Below, piece after piece: positions 1-7,633 of a stretch of 64,000 bases of DNA. Numbering within the stretch: position 1 is the stretch's first letter; each line of letters begins with the position of its first letter. Origin of the DNA: an uncultured Bacilli bacterium (GTDB lineage: Bacteria > Bacillota_I > Bacilli_A > RF39 > UBA660). The DNA lies in contig CAKOPG010000005.1 of assembly GCA_934098745.1 (NCBI GenBank), positions 19,010 to 83,009 of the forward strand. Reading direction: 5' to 3'. The translations under genes and the position numbers were made by a program. The notes beneath the pieces are model-generated. The model was not told where the DNA came from. It searched no databases and saw only the letters and a program-made list of their open reading frames with translations.

Positions 1-508
1 TAACTGTCCCAATTAAAGGAATATTTATCTTATAATTCGTATAATCATCAATATATTTATCTAACTTTATATTATTCTCATCAACGGCATAACTAGGAAG
101 TTCTATTCCCCCTATATATTCACCTACTAAATCTCTATAACCATATTCTGAATAATATTCTATCGTTGCCATAAATCTCTTTTTAGAGTCTTCATCACTA
201 TATCCTTTATATACCTTATCTCCAATAATCGTTAAAGGTACTCCTGTTACATTAGTACCTTTTATCTTAGCAACTTCCTCTAATAATTTAGCATTATCAC
301 TATTTCCTACCTCATACATATAAATTCTAATATTATCATATTTATCCTTAAGTGAATCTAATAATTTTTCTTCACTAGCACAATGAGGACAAGTATCTGA
401 ATAAAATAAATATATATTAACTAAATTCTTACTATCAGCTAAAACGTTCCCTATACTAATAATAAATATTATTAATAAAAAACTTATATATTTAATTATT
501 TTCTGCAT
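1..508 (-). CDS. Thioredoxin-like N-terminus of a CcdA/DsbD-type membrane protein (partial)
   Basis: This reading frame starts at an ATG inside the end of the upstream thioredoxin-like gene (17-bp overlap) and runs off the left edge, so only about 169 residues are visible. Residues 1-25 form a signal peptide or membrane anchor ending near VLADS. A thioredoxin-like domain follows with a CPHC redox motif (SDTCPHCASEE) and a cis-proline segment (TGVPLTIIG). The last visible residues, KINIPLIGTV, resemble the linker that precedes the CcdA-type transmembrane core in fused thioredoxin-CcdA proteins; that assignment is inference because the core lies outside the window. The overlap with a second thioredoxin-like gene and a cysteine desulfurase suggests a small extracytoplasmic thiol or sulfur relay operon. 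Confidence 0.75.
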   Translation of the reverse strand, partial: MQKIIKYISFLLIIFIISIGNVLADSKNLVNIYLFYSDTCPHCASEEKLLDSLKDKYDNIRIYMYEVGNSDNAKLLEEVAKIKGTNVTGVPLTIIGDKVYKGYSDEDSKKRFMATIEYYSEYGYRDLVGEYIGGIELPSYAVDENNIKLDKYIDDYTNYKINIPLIGTV

Positions 509-764
509 AATGATTTACTTCTTTCCTTAATTCTTGAGAATTTTTTTCACCAATAATTCTTCCAAGTTCTATTCCATCTGAAGAAAGAAATATTAATACT
601 GGTAAAATCTTACCAACATTATACTCTTTAACTTCTCCATTATCCATATCATAATCTAATTCTTTTAATATTATTTCTGGATAATCATTAAATACTTCTC
701 TTATTACCTTGTTCATAATTAAACAAGATGGACACCACATAGCGCCTATTTTAATTACTTGCAT
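492..764 (-). CDS. Small thioredoxin-family protein
   Basis: This 90-residue protein has a thioredoxin fold pattern: beta strand VIKIGAMW, active-site WCPSC at residues 10-14, and a cis-Pro loop (KILPVLIFL). It has no signal peptide, so it probably acts in the cytoplasm as a small disulfide reductant. The start is supported by an upstream GGTGAA ribosome-binding site. It lies 8 bp after the cysteine desulfurase and overlaps the following membrane thiol protein, so the three are probably co-transcribed. The physiological partner cannot be told from sequence. Confidence 0.85.
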   Translation of the reverse strand: MQVIKIGAMWCPSCLIMNKVIREVFNDYPEIILKELDYDMDNGEVKEYNVGKILPVLIFLSSDGIELGRIIGEKNSQELRKEVNHYAENN

Positions 765-772
765 TTATTCAC

Positions 773-1894
773 CTACATATCTAATTTCTTATAACATTTA
801 TCAAATATTTCTAAAAATTTATCTATTTCCTCTTCTGTTACCATATATGCCAAACTAATTCTTAAACTATGATTAGCCAAATCTTTATCTTGGGTTAAAG
901 CATATACAGCATTTGACATAGAATTAGCCGAAGAACAAGCACTTTTCGTAGATATATATACTTCTTCCTGATCTAGTGCATGAATAAAAGTTTCTGGTTT
1001 AATCTTTCTTAAACTAAAATTAATCGTATTAACTACACTATTTTCTGTACTATTAATATGTACCAATGGATATTCTTTTAATTTATCTACAATCTTTTTA
1101 TTTAGTTTCCCAATATATTCACTATTTTTCTTAATATTAGGTATTATTAACTCCATCGCCTTCATCATAGATACCATTAAAGGTAATGCTGGTGTTCCAC
1201 TTCGATATATTGTTGTACTCTTTCCTCCATGAATAAGTGGCTCTATCTGAATATTTTCTTTCTTAACCAAAAGTCCTATTCCCTTCATTCCAAATATCTT
1301 ATGCAAAGACATACTAGCTAAATCTATATCTGTTAAATCTACATCTATCTTCCCTAAAGCCTGTGTACAATCGACATGTAAATAACATTTTTTGTATTCT
1401 TTAACTATTTTTGCTATTTCCTTAATAGGCTGCTTAAGACCTATTTCACTATCTACCATACATATACTTACTAAAATCGTATCATCACGAATAAGTCTCT
1501 TTAAATCCTCTAAATCTACAAGACCATTCTTATCTATCTTAACAAAATCTACAGAAAAACCCATCTTTTCCAAATAGTTAAGTGGTGCTATTACCGAAGA
1601 ATGTTCTAAATATGTCGTAATAATATGCTTACCCCTATTTTGATATTTTAAACATATCCCCTTAATAGCAGTATTATTAGATTCACTAGCACAAGACGTA
1701 TAAATTATTTCACTAGGTTTAACCTTAAGCATCTTAGCAATTTCTTCCGTAGCATAATCTGCTAATTCCTTTGATTTAACACCTAAACTATGTAAAGAAT
1801 TAACATTTCCAGGATATTCTAAACATACCTTATTAAATGTCTCTAATACTCTCTTATCAACTGGAGTTGTAGCATTATAATCTAAATAAATCAT
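773..1894 (-). CDS. Cysteine desulfurase (NifS/IscS family)
   Basis: This 373-residue PLP-dependent class V aminotransferase-fold enzyme would convert L-cysteine to alanine and deliver persulfide sulfur for Fe-S clusters or tRNA thiolation. The N-terminus has the family motif MIYLDYNATTPVD. The PLP-binding lysine is in the SLHKIFGMKG segment near residue 200, and the catalytic cysteine is in STKSACSSANSMSN near residue 320. Length matches IscS-like enzymes. A ribosome-binding site with GGTGATGAGG precedes the ATG. No IscU or SufU scaffold is adjacent. The neighbours are thioredoxin-like proteins, which could reduce the persulfide, but the specific sulfur acceptor is unknown. Confidence 0.92.
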   Translation of the reverse strand: MIYLDYNATTPVDKRVLETFNKVCLEYPGNVNSLHSLGVKSKELADYATEEIAKMLKVKPSEIIYTSCASESNNTAIKGICLKYQNRGKHIITTYLEHSSVIAPLNYLEKMGFSVDFVKIDKNGLVDLEDLKRLIRDDTILVSICMVDSEIGLKQPIKEIAKIVKEYKKCYLHVDCTQALGKIDVDLTDIDLASMSLHKIFGMKGIGLLVKKENIQIEPLIHGGKSTTIYRSGTPALPLMVSMMKAMELIIPNIKKNSEYIGKLNKKIVDKLKEYPLVHINSTENSVVNTINFSLRKIKPETFIHALDQEEVYISTKSACSSANSMSNAVYALTQDKDLANHSLRISLAYMVTEEEIDKFLEIFDKCYKKLDM

Positions 1895-1967
1895 TCCTCA
1901 TCACCATTTATAATTATATAATAATTATCCTGAAAAATCTACTGAAAAAATTATATATAATTTACCA

Positions 1968-2023
1968 ATAAAAAGAGCAATTATAAACTGTTCAACTTTT
2001 GGAGTTCAGTTCATAATTACTCT
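1968..2023 (-). terminator. Intrinsic terminator after the SPOR-like membrane protein gene
   Basis: On the minus strand a 17-bp near-perfect stem (arms 2007-2023 and 1974-1990, two mismatched or wobble positions) with a loop of about 16 nt is followed by a short U-rich tract. It lies a few bases after the stop codon of the gene ending at 2026. Confidence 0.8.
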
Positions 2024-2025
2024 AT

Positions 2026-2490
2026 CTAATTAACTGCAATTAACTTAATACTATCATCTTTTCGATATAAACTTAAAATATCATCTACTACCTCTCTTAC
2101 CTGATATATATCATCAGTATTAGCTAACCTTATATCATATTCATCTTGCTTACTATCTAAATATTCTTTTGGTAAATAATACTCCGTTACCTGTAAATCA
2201 TCACTATATAAACTCTTTATTTTAGAAATATTATCATAATTTCTAGTAATCCCAACAACTGTTTTATAACCATCTTTATCTTCATAATAAACATAATTAT
2301 GTGAATTATTCTCTTCTCTCATTTCATTATAATCCTTATATCTACCACCTTGTACTAAATATAATCTAGAACTTCTTAAATCTCCCGATACATTATCCCT
2401 ATAAGCATTATATACATATCTACCACTTACTCCCCCTATTATTAAAGCACAAATAAATGGAAGCAATATTCCTAGTATTTTCTTTTTCAT
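2026..2490 (-). CDS. Membrane-anchored hypothetical protein, possibly SPOR-like
   Basis: This 154-residue protein has one N-terminal membrane segment (about residues 5-27) and a hydrophilic extracytoplasmic part. The segment starting YLVQGGRYKDYNEM and the later YKTVVGITRNYDNI resemble the two halves of a SPOR-type peptidoglycan-binding repeat (VQ-G-Y then VYVG-Y), but the match is only by eye. The ribosome-binding site is GGTGATAAG just before the ATG. It is separated from trmD by one small gene and ends in its own strong terminator. Function is not recognised. Confidence 0.6.
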   Translation of the reverse strand: MKKKILGILLPFICALIIGGVSGRYVYNAYRDNVSGDLRSSRLYLVQGGRYKDYNEMREENNSHNYVYYEDKDGYKTVVGITRNYDNISKIKSLYSDDLQVTEYYLPKEYLDSKQDEYDIRLANTDDIYQVREVVDDILSLYRKDDSIKLIAVN

Positions 2491-2557
2491 CTTATCACCA
2501 AAAATACTATATCATTATCATCTTAAAAATAATGTCGAAAAAAAAAGAAAAGTTCAA

Positions 2558-3025
2558 TTATCTTCCTCTTCTTCCTTCTTTAACATCTTCCATATAATAA
2601 TTATTCACCTTAACTTCTTCTAACATAAATAACTTATATCTTAATTGTTCAATAATTATCTCTATCTTTTTTAATGTTAATCCCTGATAAGTATGTCCTA
2701 AATATTTAACATAATTATTAATTATTTGTAATCTTAATTTCTCGGCATCATATAAACATTTTTTAATTGCTCCCTCTGAATCGTCTGAATTATCCTCATC
2801 AATAATTCTAAGTTGTTCTAACAAATAAAATATCTTCTTTTCAATCTTTTTCCTAATTATTTTCTCACTAAATTCAGGTTTTACTATTAAAATCTGACTA
2901 ACATCAATCGTATTTTTTTGCTGTTTTTTAGGTTTTACCTGATAACCATCTAACTTATTATATTCAAAATAAACAACATCCCCTGTTTTTTCATCTTTTG
3001 ATAAATAATAATTAACCTTGTTCAT
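2558..3025 (-). CDS. Hypothetical charged protein after trmD
   Basis: A soluble protein of about 155 residues, rich in Lys, Glu and Asp, with predicted long helices (residues 60-150) that could form a coiled coil. Three starts are possible: GTG 3034, ATG 3031 and ATG 3025. The ATG at 3025 has the best spacing from a GGGTGAT ribosome-binding sequence. Every option overlaps the end of trmD, so translation is probably coupled. No family is recognised. Confidence 0.55.
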   Translation of the reverse strand: MNKVNYYLSKDEKTGDVVYFEYNKLDGYQVKPKKQQKNTIDVSQILIVKPEFSEKIIRKKIEKKIFYLLEQLRIIDEDNSDDSEGAIKKCLYDAEKLRLQIINNYVKYLGHTYQGLTLKKIEIIIEQLRYKLFMLEEVKVNNYYMEDVKEGRRGR

Positions 3026-3695
3026 TACCATCACCCACCAAATCAGCTCTTTTTTCCTTAGTTCTTTTTATTCTTTCTTCTAATCTATAACTATCTATAT
3101 TTTTATGATGACCTGATAATAAAACCTCTGGTACTCTCATTCCCCTAAATTCCTCTGGTCTCGTATAATTTGGATAATCTAAAAGATTATCATTAAAACT
3201 TTCACTTTCTAAAGAATTTTCTGATATTACCCCAGGAAGTAATCTTGTAATTGCATCAGTAATTGCCATAGCAGGAATTTCTCCCCCTGTAAGAACATAA
3301 TCCCCAATTGATACTTCCATATCGACAATACTCTTAATTCTTTCATCAAAGCCTTCATAATGTCCACAAAGAAGTATAATATGTCTACATTCTTTAGCTA
3401 ATTTAACCGCCATTTCCTGTTTAAAAGTAACCCCCGAAGGACTTAACATAATAACTAGTGTATCTTCCTGACGTAATTTATCAATAGCATTAAATATTGG
3501 CTCACACATCAAAACCATTCCGGCACCACCACCGTATGGATAATCATCTACCCTACCATGTTTATCTGTTGAATAATCCCTAAAATTATGCACTTCTATA
3601 GATACCTTATTCGAAGAAATAGCTCTCTTAATAATTGAAGTATTTAAAAAACCTGTAAACATTTCTGGAAATATTGAAAGTATATCTATCTTCAT
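3012..3695 (-). CDS. trmD: tRNA (guanine-37-N1)-methyltransferase TrmD
   Basis: This 227-residue SPOUT methyltransferase would methylate G37 of tRNAs reading CNN and GNN codons, using S-adenosylmethionine. Recognisable family motifs are MKIDILSIFPEMF at the start, PYGGGAGMVL near residue 55, LLCGHYEGFDERI near 110 and SIGDYVLTGGE near 130, the last two forming the trefoil-knot SAM site. PEVLLSGHHKNI near 190 is also typical. It follows rimM by 11 bp, the classical rimM-trmD order, but rpsP and rplS are not adjacent. Confidence 0.97.
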   Translation of the reverse strand: MKIDILSIFPEMFTGFLNTSIIKRAISSNKVSIEVHNFRDYSTDKHGRVDDYPYGGGAGMVLMCEPIFNAIDKLRQEDTLVIMLSPSGVTFKQEMAVKLAKECRHIILLCGHYEGFDERIKSIVDMEVSIGDYVLTGGEIPAMAITDAITRLLPGVISENSLESESFNDNLLDYPNYTRPEEFRGMRVPEVLLSGHHKNIDSYRLEERIKRTKEKRADLVGDGNEQG

Positions 3696-3706
3696 TATCT
3701 CACTTC

Positions 3707-4201
3707 CTAATCAATTAGTCCCGGAATATTTTTAACCATAATCTCTCTTTTTTCTAAATCTACATTTAGTATTATATCAAAATTATATGGAATAAGATAG
3801 TCTTTATTAACTCCCCTAACTACTAATACTTCATTTACTCCATGTTTATCTATTCTTCTTACTAACCCTATATCTTTATTATCTATAATAACCTTTTGGC
3901 CTATAATATCTTCATCTAAATATTCATACTCATTAAGTACTAAATCCTCTTTATTAATAAATACATATTCTCCCTTATACTTAAGAACTTGATCTATATC
4001 ATTATATCCCTTAATAGTAATCATCTCAAATATCTTATGATGCCTATAACTAGTTACCTCTTCACATACTTTATCCTTACCAATATATATCTTCATTCCC
4101 TCTTTAAATATTCTATCCTTATATTTAAAATCAGATAATATTCTTACTTCTCCCTTTAAACCATGTGTATTAACTATTTTACCGACCAAAACATACTTCA
4201 T
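3707..4201 (-). CDS. rimM: 16S rRNA processing protein RimM
   Basis: This 164-residue ribosome maturation factor binds ribosomal protein S19 and assists 30S head assembly. The N-terminal barrel starts with YVLVGKIVNTHGLKGEVRI, the RimM signature, and a C-terminal PRC-barrel-like half contains DYLIPYNFDIILNVD. Its start overlaps the stop of the upstream RNA methyltransferase by 4 bp, and trmD follows directly, so all three are probably one transcript. Confidence 0.95.
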   Translation of the reverse strand: MKYVLVGKIVNTHGLKGEVRILSDFKYKDRIFKEGMKIYIGKDKVCEEVTSYRHHKIFEMITIKGYNDIDQVLKYKGEYVFINKEDLVLNEYEYLDEDIIGQKVIIDNKDIGLVRRIDKHGVNEVLVVRGVNKDYLIPYNFDIILNVDLEKREIMVKNIPGLID

Positions 4202-4923
4202 TTCTTATTCACCTCATACATAAGTATTGAACCAGCTACCGAAGCATTTAAACTCTCACACTCATTATTCATGGAAATATATAAATATTTATTACACTTA
4301 TCAAGTACTTCTTCGCTTACTCCCTTACCTTCATTTCCAATTACTAAAGCTATTTTTTCTTGTTCCTCTATACTTGCTACATCTACTCCATCTGTAACCT
4401 TTGTTCCATATATACAATAACCATCTAATGTATCAATAAAATCACATATATCTCTAACTATTATATTTATCTTAAATAACATTCCCTTTGTACTTCTTAT
4501 AACCTTGGGATTATATAAAGAAACTGTATCTTTGCTAACTACTATCGTATCAAAATTAAAAGCCACCGCTGATCTAATCAAAGTCCCTAAATTACCCGGA
4601 TCTTGAATATTATCTAAAATTAATATTCTCTTACCAATTATATCTTCTGCTAAATAATTACATACCCCAAAATAAGGACTTATACTTTCCATATCACTTA
4701 TCTTTTTCATAACCTCATTTGATACATTTATACAAGATATATCTTTATATGGATTATCATATCCCTCTATTATATATAATTCTTTTAACAAGCCCTTTTT
4801 ATAAGCTTCATCGATTATATCTAATCCCTCTATAAAGAAAAGTCCCATCTTATCACGATACTTCTTCTCTTTTAACTTAACCAATTCTTTTATTTTTTCA
4901 TTATTAACAGATGTAATCAACAT
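4198..4923 (-). CDS. TrmH/SpoU-family RNA 2'-O-methyltransferase
   Basis: This 241-residue protein has an N-terminal L30e-like substrate-binding domain (residues 1-85) and a C-terminal SPOUT catalytic domain. The three SpoU motifs are visible: NIQDPGNLGTLIRSA near residue 105, ALVIGNEGKGVSEEV near 190 and ISMNNECESLNASVAGSI near 215. The substrate (rRNA or tRNA, ribose methylation) cannot be assigned. It is the first gene of the rimM-trmD transcript, with the stop codon overlapping the rimM start. Confidence 0.9.
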   Translation of the reverse strand: MLITSVNNEKIKELVKLKEKKYRDKMGLFFIEGLDIIDEAYKKGLLKELYIIEGYDNPYKDISCINVSNEVMKKISDMESISPYFGVCNYLAEDIIGKRILILDNIQDPGNLGTLIRSAVAFNFDTIVVSKDTVSLYNPKVIRSTKGMLFKINIIVRDICDFIDTLDGYCIYGTKVTDGVDVASIEEQEKIALVIGNEGKGVSEEVLDKCNKYLYISMNNECESLNASVAGSILMYEVNKK

Positions 4924-4963
4924 ATATTTCCCTTCTTTATGTCTTTATTATACCATCTAAGAA

Positions 4964-4994
4964 GAAAAAAAGAAACCCAAAGTTTCTCTTATAA
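4964..4994 (-). terminator. Terminator of surface gene A; copy 1 of a 31-bp direct repeat
   Basis: On the minus strand the AGAAAC / GTTTCT stem with a 5-nt loop is followed by seven Ts. The 31-bp block recurs at 7093-7123 with two mismatches in the loop, so the two copies flank the gene A cassette in direct orientation. Confidence 0.85.
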
Positions 4995-5021
4995 TTATCC
5001 CTAAGGGACTGACGTAATATA
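4991..5021 (-). repeat. Stop-proximal repeat, copy 1 (after surface gene A)
   Basis: One of four dispersed copies. As read on the gene strand it is TTACGTCAGTCCC, then three variable bases (TTA here), then GGGATAATTAT. The TCCC/GGGA arms can form a short hairpin with the variable bases as the loop. It begins 22 nt after the gene A stop and merges into the terminator. The other copies are at 19591-19621, 24739-24768 and 61298-61327. Confidence 0.8.
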
Positions 5022-5042
5022 TAAATAAAAGTCAGGTAATTA

Positions 5043-6845
5043 TTACTCTATTACTAAAACCGCACGGAAGCCAGGGTACATGTACGTATCGCCACTAGTG
5101 TAGGAGAAGAAGAAGACACCGGCACTGACACCATTGCTATAGTCACCACCACGACGGAACCACGGGAACTCGGAAGAAACAAAGTTCGCGTAATCTCCAT
5201 ACCATCTACTTGTTTCCGATAAGCCTCGTCCATAGCAATAGCCCTCATTACATGCCGTTAAAGCATTCATAGTTGTGCCACTACTTGCCTTGTATACTTC
5301 ATAATACTTAGATTCCGGAAAAGATACACCATCGGTTTTAGTGATACCATCAGTTCCAAGCAATCCATTAAATCCCGAATTAGAGGAAGTAGAAGACCCA
5401 CTCCATAAGGTACCATTGGAATTAGCAAATACTCCCATGACATATTCCCTTGCTCCTCCCGACATATCAAAGATTCCTGATATATTACCGGTCGTACTTT
5501 GCGGATATGTTGAAGAAGCACCATAAGTTATTCCGCATGTTGTACTTTGACCGGCATCAGCTGTACTAGCTCCGCATCCGGTAAGTGTTTGATTATTATT
5601 CCGGTAATTATTAATTCTTACCTCACTATTTATTCCATACTTAGAGTGCGATAGATAAGCTACTGCTCCCCATTCATTATTCTTCATCATATGAGAATTA
5701 GTGCTTGTGGTTAATCCATATGTATTACTGCCAGAAAATGTTGTAACTCCATTATTCAAAGTTCCCCCAGCAAATTTTAAACTAGTAATAAATTCCGTTG
5801 ATATATTTTGATCAGTTAATGATGCCATATTAGGTTTTATCGTCGGTGTTGTACCATCACCGGTTGTTTCAAATTTACCTACCCAAATGCCATTTAATTC
5901 CGTATCCCCAAAAGTAAATGCCGGATGGGTTAGATACTCTCCTACCTTAGTTCCTACTGACTTTGTCGTATCTTTATCTTCAAAAATAATCTCTATCTCT
6001 TGTTCTTGTCCTTTAGTACTTGTACCGATTGTCCATATTTTATACTTATATCTTGGTATCCAAACATAATATGCTAAAATATTACTTTCCGGTATTGTTA
6101 CCCCTGTGGTATTTTGATAAGTACTCCTTGTTGAAGAATCCACTAATACGGCATTGGCCCATTCTTTTTTATCATAATTAAACCAAGAAGTATCATCTTT
6201 TGAAATAGTTGTAACTGTCCCATTATCAGTTATCGTTACTGGAATCATCCCTTCCATTACATCGGGAGTAATTGATACCTTATCAGTACAACTTCCACCA
6301 AGGGATAAACTAACTGCTTGATTCATTGTACTTGCACTTGTTTCTTCCTTATCTAACCATATCCATAAATAATACGTATCTGTTGTTGTTAAAGCATATC
6401 CCATATTTTTCAAAAGATTTACTTTATCTCCAGCTTTTAACCCTTTAAAGTTACCACTTTCTAAAGCATTTTCACAACTATCAGCACTTGTTGTTAGAGC
6501 ATATCTAAAATTATCACTATTAGACAATCCATCCCCTATTTCATTTATATTTAACCATAAATCCATATATACTGGAGTTGGTGTAATTATATTAGGCATT
6601 ACTTTTATTTCTCTTTTGATGGCATACTTACTATTTGTACAACTACATGGTACTAGGGTAACATCACTAGAGGTAATATCACCACCACCATCAGCCGCAC
6701 AACTAAAATCACTCGTTACTGTAAATACTACTTTAGTTCTCTCCCCTTCGGTAGCATTCCATGTAAAATAAGCAAATGTACTACCTATAATTACAAATAT
6801 TAATGATATGATTAATAATATAATAATTACTCTTTTATTCTTCAT
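5043..6845 (-). CDS. Surface protein A: TasA-like N-terminus plus C-type-lectin/FGE-like domain
   Basis: This 600-residue protein has an N-terminal hydrophobic segment (residues 5-28, ending GSTFAYFTW) typical of SipW-dependent or TasA/camelysin-like proteins, then a beta-rich region to about residue 195. From about residue 200 (MIPVTITDNGTVTT) to the end lies a domain with formylglycine-generating-enzyme/C-type-lectin features: AYYVWIPRYKYKIW, GIFDMSGGAREYVMG, FRRGGDYSNG and GFRAVL. The last 60 codons are visibly GC-richer than the surroundings. The N-terminal third closely matches surface protein D, and the remainder closely matches surface protein B. The promoter segment upstream is in the orientation facing away, so the gene looks OFF in this copy. 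Ligand and function are unknown. Confidence 0.85.
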   Translation of the reverse strand: MKNKRVIIILLIISLIFVIIGSTFAYFTWNATEGERTKVVFTVTSDFSCAADGGGDITSSDVTLVPCSCTNSKYAIKREIKVMPNIITPTPVYMDLWLNINEIGDGLSNSDNFRYALTTSADSCENALESGNFKGLKAGDKVNLLKNMGYALTTTDTYYLWIWLDKEETSASTMNQAVSLSLGGSCTDKVSITPDVMEGMIPVTITDNGTVTTISKDDTSWFNYDKKEWANAVLVDSSTRSTYQNTTGVTIPESNILAYYVWIPRYKYKIWTIGTSTKGQEQEIEIIFEDKDTTKSVGTKVGEYLTHPAFTFGDTELNGIWVGKFETTGDGTTPTIKPNMASLTDQNISTEFITSLKFAGGTLNNGVTTFSGSNTYGLTTSTNSHMMKNNEWGAVAYLSHSKYGINSEVRINNYRNNNQTLTGCGASTADAGQSTTCGITYGASSTYPQSTTGNISGIFDMSGGAREYVMGVFANSNGTLWSGSSTSSNSGFNGLLGTDGITKTDGVSFPESKYYEVYKASSGTTMNALTACNEGYCYGRGLSETSRWYGDYANFVSSEFPWFRRGGDYSNGVSAGVFFFSYTSGDTYMYPGFRAVLVIE

Positions 6846-6863
6846 AATTACCTACTTTCTATA

Positions 6864-6886
6864 TCCCTAAGTATAATACTTAAGGA
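6864..6886 (+). repeat. Inversion site, gene-proximal copy (gene A switch)
   Basis: A 23-bp near-palindrome (arms TCCCTAAGTAT and ATACTTAAGGA around one central base), located 18 bp upstream of the gene A ATG. Its exact reverse complement is at 7036-7058. The outer arm has a C where the inner arm would predict T, giving the site a direction, so the two copies form a true inverted repeat and are not just two palindromes. Confidence 0.9.
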
Positions 6887-7035
6887 CCCTTTTGTATGTA
6901 TGTAAATACCTTATATCATAAGGCTTTAAGACATATTTTAAGAAATATAAAAGTAGATAAAAAGTCAAATTTTGTATTTACATAAAACCAGTGTCATGCT
7001 ATAATTTATATAGGGTAGATAAAGATAAAGGTGTG
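6887..7035. promoter_or_regulatory. Invertible promoter segment of gene A (149 bp, OFF orientation)
   Basis: The 149-bp segment between the two sites matches the 149-bp segment upstream of gene D only when reverse-complemented. Shared blocks include CCTATATAAATTATAGCAT, TGTAAATA and CATACAAAAGGG. Its single good promoter points right, away from gene A. Inversion would place that promoter facing gene A with the same geometry seen at gene D. This is inference from comparing two loci; inversion itself is not observed here. Confidence 0.85.
6977..7005 (+). promoter_or_regulatory. Sigma-70-type promoter inside the gene A segment, facing away from the gene
   Basis: The -35 box TTTACA (6977-6982), 17-bp spacer and -10 box TATAAT (7000-7005) are preceded by an extended -10 TGC. 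It reads rightward into the distal inversion site, whose stem and outer T-tract could terminate the transcript. Confidence 0.8.
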
Positions 7036-7058
7036 TCCTTAAGTATTATACTTAGGGA
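7036..7058 (-). repeat. Inversion site, gene-distal copy (gene A switch); possible terminator
   Basis: Exact reverse complement of the site at 6864-6886. Read rightward it is an 11-bp-arm hairpin followed by CATTTTTATATT, so it could also act as an intrinsic terminator for the transcript made in the OFF orientation. Confidence 0.9.
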
Positions 7059-7092
7059 CATTTTTATATTATTTAACTACTTAAAAATAATC

Positions 7093-7123
7093 GAAAAAAA
7101 GAAACTTAAAGTTTCTCTTATAA
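7093..7123 (-). terminator. Terminator of the 155-aa membrane protein gene; copy 2 of the 31-bp direct repeat
   Basis: The minus-strand hairpin AGAAACTT/AAGTTTCT is followed by seven Ts, about 20 nt after the stop at 7145. It is nearly identical (29 of 31 bases) to the gene A terminator at 4964-4994. Confidence 0.85.
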
Positions 7124-7144
7124 CAATTCATATATAAATTATTT

Positions 7145-7612
7145 TTATTTAAATTGATTTTTTTTCAAAGTTTTCGTAGTACAAGTAACTGTTTTTCCGT
7201 CACCCATATATACGCATGAACTTGATCCATCACCATTATCTACACAATCTGAGGAATTAGGACAAAATAATAAATCATTTTTATCTTGTTCGTTCATATT
7301 TCCCATTGCTACAATTACAATAATTATTGAAACCAAAAATACAATTATAGAACCAACTAATCCTAATATGGCAAATACTTTTCCTTCTTGTTCTTTCTTT
7401 TTAATTTGTGATAAAGCAACTATTGATAAAATAAACGCTAATAACAAAGACAAATCACCTATAATTGTCACTACCGTATTGTTAGTAAATTGCAAAATAA
7501 TTGACAATATTACCAAACCAAATGAAATAATACCTAACTTGTTTTTTTCTCCTTTTACTAAAGATTCTTGTGGTGTTTCATCATGAAACACAATATTGTT
7601 TTCATCGTCCAT
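7145..7612 (-). CDS. Small multi-pass membrane protein with Cys-containing C-terminal tail
   Basis: A 155-residue protein with an acidic N-terminus, about three hydrophobic segments (residues 27-45, 48-68 and 78-105; DUF4190-like layout by eye), then a hydrophilic tail with four cysteines (FCPNSSDC, SSSCVY, TVTCTT) that could form disulfides outside the cell. It is last in the run rhomboid, ABC permease, ABC ATPase, M13 peptidase, each closely spaced, so it is probably in the same operon. Function unknown. Confidence 0.7.
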   Translation of the reverse strand: MDDENNIVFHDETPQESLVKGEKNKLGIISFGLVILSIILQFTNNTVVTIIGDLSLLLAFILSIVALSQIKKKEQEGKVFAILGLVGSIIVFLVSIIIVIVAMGNMNEQDKNDLLFCPNSSDCVDNGDGSSSCVYMGDGKTVTCTTKTLKKNQFK

Positions 7613-7633
7613 TATTTTTACCTCCTTTAAATA

